Shown: piece by piece, positions 5,807 to 9,708 of the stretch
How positions within the stretch are numbered: the stretch's first letter is position 1
How the letters are laid out: the number at the start of each line of letters is the position of its first letter
NCBI GenBank assembly: GCA_964441455.1
Contig: CAYTUX010000212.1
Coordinates: 1 to 9,708 of the forward strand
DNA from: JAQICX01 sp964441455
GTDB lineage: Bacteria > Verrucomicrobiota > Kiritimatiellia > JAQICX01
DNA length: 9,708 bases
Direction of reading: 5' to 3'
Translations under genes and position numbers: made by a program
The notes under the pieces: model-generated
The model's database searches: none
What the model saw: the letters and a program-made list of their open reading frames with translations, nothing else
What the model was told of the DNA's origin: nothing

Positions 5807-7264
5807 ATGAAAGAAAAAGCAGACATTGGTTTGATTGGTCTTGCCGTTATGGGTGAGAATTTAGTTTTAAATATGGAAAGCAAAGGTTTTACAGTTGCAG
5901 TTTTTAATAGAACTGTTGAAAAAGTAGATGCTTTTATGAATGGCAGAGGAGCAGACAAAAATTTTATCGGCTGTCATTCGATTGAAGAGCTGGTATCCAG
6001 TTTGTCAAAACCACGTAAAGTGATGCTTCTTGTGAAGGCAGGAGCACCTGTTGATGCATTTATTGAAAAAGTTATTCCGTTTCTGGATAAAGATGATATT
6101 ATCATTGATGGTGGCAACAGTCATTTTCCGGATACAATTCGTCGTTATGAATATCTTAAAGCAAAGGGCATTCAATTTATTGGAACAGGAGTTTCCGGAG
6201 GAGAAGAAGGTGCTTTGAAAGGACCTTCTATGATGCCCGGCGGACATCCTGATGCGTGGCCGCATGTAAAAGATATTTTTCAGTCAATATGTGCACATGT
6301 CGAAGATGGAAGTCCATGTTGTGAATGGGTTGGTGAAGGTGGAGCCGGACATTTTGTCAAGATGGTTCACAATGGCATTGAATATGGTGATATGCAGCTG
6401 ATTTGTGAAGCTTATCAGATTATGTCCAAAGGCTTCGGAATGAGTGCTGATGAGATGCATGAAGTTTTTGTTGAGTGGAATAAAGGCAAACTGGACTCAT
6501 ATCTGATAGAAATTACAAGAGATATTCTTGCCAAGAAGGATGAAGAGAGCGGAAAGCCAATGGTTGACTTGATTCTTGATACGGCTGGTCAAAAAGGTAC
6601 GGGCAAGTGGACTTCACAGGCCGGTCTTGATCTTGGTGTTGGAATCCCGCAGATTGCAGAAGCAGTTTTTGCAAGATGTCTTTCAGCTGTTAAAGAAGAG
6701 CGTGTTGCGGCAAGTTCTGAATTATCAGGTCCTGTTCCAAGTTTTTCCGGAGACAAGTCGGCATTTATTGATCAGTTGAGAGATGCTGTTTTTGCTGCTA
6801 AGATAACATCTTATGCACAGGGTTTTCAGTTGATGGCTGCAGCTGCTAAAGAGTATGGATGGAAACTTAATTTTGGTGAAATTGCTTTGATGTGGCGAGG
6901 CGGATGTATTATCAGAGCCCGTTTTCTTGGTAACATCAAAGAAGCTTTTGATACAAATCCTGATTTGGCTAACCTTATGCTTGATCCATATTTTGCTGAT
7001 GTTGTTATCGGTGCACAAAAATCATGGAGAAATGTTATTAAGACAGCAATTGATATGGGAATTGCTGTTCCGGCAATGTCTACAGCATTGAACTATTATG
7101 ATTCATACAGATGTGAGCGTTTGCCGGCAAACCTGCTTCAGGCACAACGTGACTATTTTGGTGCACACACGTATGAAAGAGTTGACAAACCTCGCGGCGA
7201 GTTTTTTCATACAAATTGGACAGGGCAGGGAGGAACTACTTCTGCTTCAACATATGTTGTTTAA
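5807..7264 (+). CDS. gnd: NADP-dependent 6-phosphogluconate dehydrogenase (decarboxylating)
   Basis: It oxidises and decarboxylates 6-phosphogluconate to ribulose 5-phosphate, making NADPH in the oxidative pentose phosphate pathway. The length of 485 residues fits the long dimeric class. An N-terminal Rossmann fold starts with GLIGLAVMGENL (8-19), and NRT (34-36) fits NADP phosphate binding. The substrate site shows DGGNS (101-105), GVSGGEEGALKGPSMMPGG (128-146) and HFVKMVHNGIEY (182-193), including catalytic Lys185 and Glu192. QKGTGKWT (262-269) and the C-terminal Arg/His region around YRCERLP and RGEFFHTNW complete the family pattern. A weak GAGAG (5792-5796) precedes the ATG. No zwf or pgl gene lies in the window. 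Confidence 0.96.
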   Translation: MKEKADIGLIGLAVMGENLVLNMESKGFTVAVFNRTVEKVDAFMNGRGADKNFIGCHSIEELVSSLSKPRKVMLLVKAGAPVDAFIEKVIPFLDKDDIIIDGGNSHFPDTIRRYEYLKAKGIQFIGTGVSGGEEGALKGPSMMPGGHPDAWPHVKDIFQSICAHVEDGSPCCEWVGEGGAGHFVKMVHNGIEYGDMQLICEAYQIMSKGFGMSADEMHEVFVEWNKGKLDSYLIEITRDILAKKDEESGKPMVDLILDTAGQKGTGKWTSQAGLDLGVGIPQIAEAVFARCLSAVKEERVAASSELSGPVPSFSGDKSAFIDQLRDAVFAAKITSYAQGFQLMAAAAKEYGWKLNFGEIALMWRGGCIIRARFLGNIKEAFDTNPDLANLMLDPYFADVVIGAQKSWRNVIKTAIDMGIAVPAMSTALNYYDSYRCERLPANLLQAQRDYFGAHTYERVDKPRGEFFHTNWTGQGGTTSASTYVV

Positions 7265-7272
7265 AATAATAA

Positions 7273-7288
7273 TTATCTGAAAAGATAA
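7273..7288 (+). terminator. Small GAAA-loop hairpin after gnd
   Basis: TTATCT (7273-7278) and AGATAA (7283-7288) form a 6-bp stem capped by a GAAA tetraloop, 8 nt after the gnd stop. The downstream run is A, not T, so it would not end rightward transcription in the classic way. Weak candidate. Confidence 0.2.
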
Positions 7289-7303
7289 AAAAAGATTATT
7301 ATA

Positions 7304-7326
7304 CGAACAGGTCTAATATATGTTCG
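7304..7326 (+). promoter_or_regulatory. Spaced inverted repeat before the GLUG gene
   Basis: CGAACA (7304-7309) and TGTTCG (7321-7326) are perfect complements separated by 11 nt, ending 27 nt before the ATG at 7354. The half-sites recall LexA-type GAAC/GTTC sites, but the spacing is wrong for the usual boxes. It could be an operator or a leader hairpin over the interval that includes TAATAT at 7314-7319. Confidence 0.3.
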
Positions 7327-7353
7327 GCAACATAACGAAAGAGGATTAATACG

Positions 7354-8691
7354 ATGATGACAGTGCAAAAGCAAGTGGTGGGTGTGGCTATGGCAAGGTT
7401 GGTACTTGGGATGCTCGGTATTGCCTTGATCAGCAGCCCATACCATGCTGTTGCCCAAACGTTCAGCGGCGGTGATGGAACGGCTTTAGACCCCTATGAA
7501 ATCGCCAATCTTGATAATCTGAAGGATCTGGCGGATACGCCCTCCGTCTGGAACGCAAATTTTATCCAGACGGCCGATATTGATGCAGACGAAACGGCTA
7601 CATGGAACGATGGTGCCGGATGGTTACCCATTGGCAACGACACCATGCGGTTCACGGGCTATTACGATGGCCAAGGTCATACCATTGCCAATCTCTGGAT
7701 CGATCGCCCCGAGACATCGAATGTCGGGTTCTTCGGTCATGTAGGCAATGCAACCGATACCACATACATCGAGAATCTCGGCGTGACTAACGCCACGGTC
7801 AAGGGTGCACGCGGTTCCGGCACGCTCATCGGACGTGTCACCGGCAACTACAACACCCGCGTGGAAGCCTGCTTCGCTATCGATTGCACTGTCATTGGCG
7901 ATGGCGCCACAGGTGGACTCGTAGGTTCGTTCAACAGCTATATAGAGAATCAGAGCAATGCGGAAGGGCATCGCCCCAGAATGATCCGCTGCTACGCAGT
8001 CGCAAATGTCTCGCTTTCCGATAATTCCAATGCCGGCAAAGATAAGTTAGGTGCTCTTTCGGGATGCGGACAAAAGGGATTCATCCAAGATTCCTACGCC
8101 AGGGGTTCAGTCACCGTACCCGGCGGAGAACGCATTGGAGGCCTCGTCGGGTGCATCCTCTACCGCGGCCAACTTGAACGCTGTTACGCCACAACCACCG
8201 TTTCGGTTGAAGGTGGAAAAGATGTCGGAGGACTTGTGGGCTACGATTCCGGCAGCAGTTCAATCGCAACCGCTTGCTTCTGGGACACGGACACCTCAGA
8301 ACAGACAGCATCCCCCTATGGAACAGGTCTCTCAACCGCGAACATGACGAACCTGTCAACGTACACGAATGCCGGTTGGGACTTTGTCGACGAAACCGTC
8401 AACGGCACGGCGGACATCTGGCAGATCGATACCAACATCAACGACGGCTATCCAACGCTCGTTTTTGCACCTGCACCCACCCACCTGATCCCCCAGGAAC
8501 CTCTCGTCTTCGAGCCGACCTCCCCCCCAGACGTACGGAACAACGAATACGCTAACCTACACGGGCGGATCCGGTTCCGGCGACGTGACGTTCACCGTTG
8601 CTCAAGGACCGGGAATCATCGTCGACACCGACCGTCTCGTTGTCACATCTGGTGTTGGAACCGTCCACGTGCGGGTGGAAAAATCCGCTGA
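7354..8691 (+). CDS. Exported GLUG-repeat surface protein, frame broken near its end
   Basis: The product has a signal peptide (residues 1-34, likely cut after AVA). A repeat region typical of GLUG proteins follows, from about 37, starting FSGGDGTALDPYEIANLDNL. GLUG-type repeats include GSGTLIGRV, GATGGLVGS, KLGALSG, RIGGLVG and DVGGLVG between about 150 and 295. Then comes the usual closing segment CFWDTDTS (308-315), GWDF and DGYPTL. Such proteins are thought to be surface-displayed or adhesive; the exact role is unknown. After residue 391 (base 8526) the frame turns into an Arg-, His- and Cys-rich tail of about 54 residues, clearly out of frame: the MBG-type domain continues in another frame. 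AGAGGA (7340-7345) lies 8 nt before the ATG. Base composition is markedly richer in G+C, with C/G third positions, unlike the neighbours; this suggests transfer. Confidence 0.85.
   Translation: MMTVQKQVVGVAMARLVLGMLGIALISSPYHAVAQTFSGGDGTALDPYEIANLDNLKDLADTPSVWNANFIQTADIDADETATWNDGAGWLPIGNDTMRFTGYYDGQGHTIANLWIDRPETSNVGFFGHVGNATDTTYIENLGVTNATVKGARGSGTLIGRVTGNYNTRVEACFAIDCTVIGDGATGGLVGSFNSYIENQSNAEGHRPRMIRCYAVANVSLSDNSNAGKDKLGALSGCGQKGFIQDSYARGSVTVPGGERIGGLVGCILYRGQLERCYATTTVSVEGGKDVGGLVGYDSGSSSIATACFWDTDTSEQTASPYGTGLSTANMTNLSTYTNAGWDFVDETVNGTADIWQIDTNINDGYPTLVFAPAPTHLIPQEPLVFEPTSPPDVRNNEYANLHGRIRFRRRDVHRCSRTGNHRRHRPSRCHIWCWNRPRAGGKIR
8522..8528 (+). other. C7 tract at the frameshift in the GLUG gene
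   Basis: Seven C in a row mark the exact point where the two frames join. Reading six C instead gives FEPTSPQTYGTTNTLTYTGG and runs on through the downstream frame to 9034, for a whole protein of about 559 residues. The extra C is either a real indel, a slippage-prone switch or a read error. Confidence 0.8.
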
Positions 8692-9034
8692 CGAGACCTA
8701 TCTTATGGCTTCGACAGTGGCTTATGTAGAAGCGGAACCCAAAACGCTCACCATTACCGGTTTGTCTGCGCTGGAGAAGGTTTACGATGGAACGACGACA
8801 GCACAGGCAACCGGAACTCCCCAACTGAACGGAATTGTCGGCGACGACGATGTCTCGCTTGCTGGAACACCTGTGTTCACGTTTCAGTCGGTCGGTCCAG
8901 GTGCTGACATTCCCGTCACCACAACAGGATACATTCTAGCTGGAGACGATGCGGAAAATTACTCTCTCGAACAGCCCGAACTGTCCGCCGACATCACTGC
9001 TGTGCCTGCGGGTACGACATTCAAATTCCGTTAA
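8585..9034 (+). CDS. Out-of-frame C-terminal part of the GLUG protein: MBG-like and YDG domains
   Basis: This frame is the continuation of the gene starting at 7354. The GTG at 8585 is only an apparent start; coding sense goes back to 8528 and has no ribosome binding site of its own. First comes the rest of an MBG-type beta domain (VTFTVAQGPGIIVDTDRLVV, ending ADETYL). A YDG domain follows from about base 8741 (LTITGLSALEKVYDGTTTA, then AGDDAENYSL). These small beta domains are common in large bacterial adhesins. The frame stops at 9032-9034, shortly after one YDG unit and with no visible sorting or anchoring signal, so the protein may be truncated or end naturally. Whether any separate product is made is doubtful. 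Confidence 0.7.
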   Translation: MTFTVAQGPGIIVDTDRLVVTSGVGTVHVRVEKSADETYLMASTVAYVEAEPKTLTITGLSALEKVYDGTTTAQATGTPQLNGIVGDDDVSLAGTPVFTFQSVGPGADIPVTTTGYILAGDDAENYSLEQPELSADITAVPAGTTFKFR

Positions 9035-9184
9035 ATTCCATAAACGTATCACTATGTCTGTTCAACCTAGATTCAAGCAAGCACCGATCAGCATCCTGAA
9101 TCTTACGGTAAAGTATGCCAGGAGTTACGGCAGATAGACTATAGGGGGAATTGATCAGCACCCCTTTTGTAATATTTATTAAAT

Positions 9185-9247
9185 AGGGCATCCTGTTTAA
9201 TGCAAGCTTTTCACCCAACATTTACGTAGGGATTCCTGTTTAATTCA
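9185..9247 (+). repeat. 20-bp direct repeat, two copies
   Basis: 9185-9204 and 9228-9247 match at 17 of 20 bases; both begin AGGG and share the core TCCTGTTTAAT. Copy starts are 43 bp apart. The core also appears inverted at 9347-9360. Confidence 0.6.
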
Positions 9248-9360
9248 TAACTAACGTATTGGTAAATATTAATACTTTATTTTGCATACTAAATTGCACA
9301 TTGCTTGCCGAGTCAGGAGCCCTGCGACAGCAGCGAAGCGTCCTATCTTGCATTAAACAG
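9193..9360. repeat. 14-bp perfect inverted repeat 140 bp apart
   Basis: CTGTTTAATGCAAG (9193-9206) is the exact reverse complement of CTTGCATTAAACAG (9347-9360). The enclosed 140 bp holds the second direct-repeat copy and a locally G+C-rich patch at about 9306-9341. It could be a small non-coding mobile element or the paired arms of a long structure; no target duplication was identified. Confidence 0.55.
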
Positions 9361-9404
9361 TAAACCTTACTTATCACCTTAAATTTCTGGTTGAGAGGAT
9401 AAAC

Positions 9405-9485
9405 ATGTTTTTAAATCAATTAAATCAGGGTTTACATTATACTTTTATCACCCTTTGGGTGATAAAGTTGAAAATTATATTTTAA
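9405..9485 (+). CDS. Candidate 26-residue hydrophobic small protein or leader peptide
   Basis: An ATG at 9405 follows GAGAGGA (9393-9399) by 5 nt, the best ribosome binding site in the right-end region. The frame runs 26 codons to a TAA at 9483. The peptide begins MFLNQLNQG and is hydrophobic after that, with a lysine-containing end (WVIKLKIIF), so it could sit in the membrane. A perfect 10-bp hairpin lies inside the frame, which would suit a leader peptide, but no downstream gene is seen in the window. Chance is a real alternative at this length. Confidence 0.2.
   Translation: MFLNQLNQGLHYTFITLWVIKLKIIF
9444..9466 (+). other. Perfect 10-bp hairpin with TTT loop
   Basis: TTTATCACCC (9444-9453) pairs exactly with GGGTGATAAA (9457-9466) around TTT. 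No T run follows on either strand, so it is not a classic terminator. It falls within the candidate small ORF at 9405-9485. Confidence 0.5.
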
Positions 9486-9489
9486 AGGC

Positions 9490-9561
9490 GGGGTCACCCC
9501 AGCTACTACATTGTGACTTTAATTTATAATTTGAGAGTCATTTATTTTTTTAATAGCTGGG
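9490..9561. repeat. G+C-rich palindrome with a nearby inverted 8-mer
   Basis: GGGGTCACCCC (9490-9500) is a near-perfect palindrome in an A+T-rich setting. CCCAGCTA (9498-9505), which overlaps its end, is the exact complement of TAGCTGGG (9554-9561), so two alternative pairings are possible. Confidence 0.4.
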
Positions 9562-9612
9562 CTACAAAAACCTTCAGATTAACAGGTTAACGTTGATTGC
9601 AGCATCCGCAAC

Positions 9613-9647
9613 TGTAGGGTCGGGGTCCGTGACCTTGTTGTTCTACA
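9613..9647 (+). repeat. Degenerate REP-like stem-loop
   Basis: TGTAG (9613-9617) and CTACA (9643-9647) enclose GGTC and GACC (9624-9634, loop CGT). The arm TGTAGGGTCGGGGTC has the look of one half of a G+C-rich palindrome whose other half has decayed. It shares the AGGG opening and a TACA end with the palindrome at 4295-4321, which may be coincidence. Confidence 0.35.
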
Positions 9648-9708
9648 CATCTTTTTATTTAAGCTAGCCACTAGGACCGAATGACTTCCAGCAAATGGCA
9701 AAGTCATA

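Larger units (their letters stand above)
9035..9708. other. Right-end stretch without a convincing gene, rich in repeats
   Basis: After the stop at 9034 the sequence returns to low G+C. It holds a 20-bp direct repeat, a 14-bp inverted repeat, a 10-bp hairpin, a G+C-rich palindrome and a REP-like structure, listed separately. Short minus-strand frames at 9021-9221 and 9245-9352 and plus-strand frames from about 9557 to the edge have protein-like stretches, but none has a supported start and full domain. No tRNA or known riboswitch pattern was recognised. The window ends here, so a gene beyond the edge cannot be excluded. Confidence 0.5.

Noticed and set aside
7602..8555. Several plus- and minus-strand frames of 62-115 codons within the GLUG gene
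   Set aside because: They are the usual spurious open frames of a G+C-richer gene, rich in Arg and Cys, and lack start signals.
9193..9360. Integron attC site
   Set aside because: The inverted core CTGTTTAAT lacks the GTTRRRY/RYYYAAC end boxes and no integrase gene is present.
9590..9700. tRNA or cobalamin-type riboswitch near the right edge
   Set aside because: Short stems such as GGTC/GACC exist, but no cloverleaf with a T-loop and no conserved riboswitch core can be drawn.

Overview
The window is an A+T-rich bacterial segment of ordinary, mostly rightward genes, with one G+C-rich surface-protein gene near its right end. Signal peptides, a lipoprotein signal and a secreted peptidoglycan amidase suggest a cell with an envelope to maintain, probably Gram-negative. 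The long-form phosphofructokinase and the GLUG/MBG/YDG surface protein would fit a PVC-type lineage such as Lentisphaerota or a relative. That placement is inferred from family flavour only and is weak.

Layout. 1-283: no convincing gene. 284-1141 (minus): intramembrane M50 (site-2 type) metalloprotease. 1313-2851: exported N-acetylmuramoyl-L-alanine amidase with a C-terminal array of four related modules, divergent from the protease. 3106-3837: RluB-type 23S rRNA pseudouridine synthase. 3890-4270: small lipoprotein, bracketed by two G+C-rich REP-like palindromes. 4429-5763 and 5807-7264: phosphofructokinase and 6-phosphogluconate dehydrogenase, 43 bp apart and probably one operon. 7354-9034: exported GLUG repeat protein whose frame breaks in a run of seven C. 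9035-9708: no convincing gene, but several inverted and direct repeats, one small ORF with a good ribosome binding site, and possible coding remnants.

Functionally, the two sugar-phosphate enzymes act at the glucose-6-phosphate branch: committed glycolysis and the oxidative pentose phosphate step. The protease, amidase and lipoprotein are envelope genes. The surface protein looks recently acquired or under separate selection, since its base composition and codon use differ sharply from its neighbours.

The points most worth following up are the C7 frameshift in the surface protein (on/off switch, decay or read error), the four-copy module in the amidase, the near-identical 21-bp sequence directly after two stop codons and beside palindromes, and the repeat-rich right end. 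I see no defence system, CRISPR array, transposase, tRNA or rRNA, and no clearly new multi-gene system.
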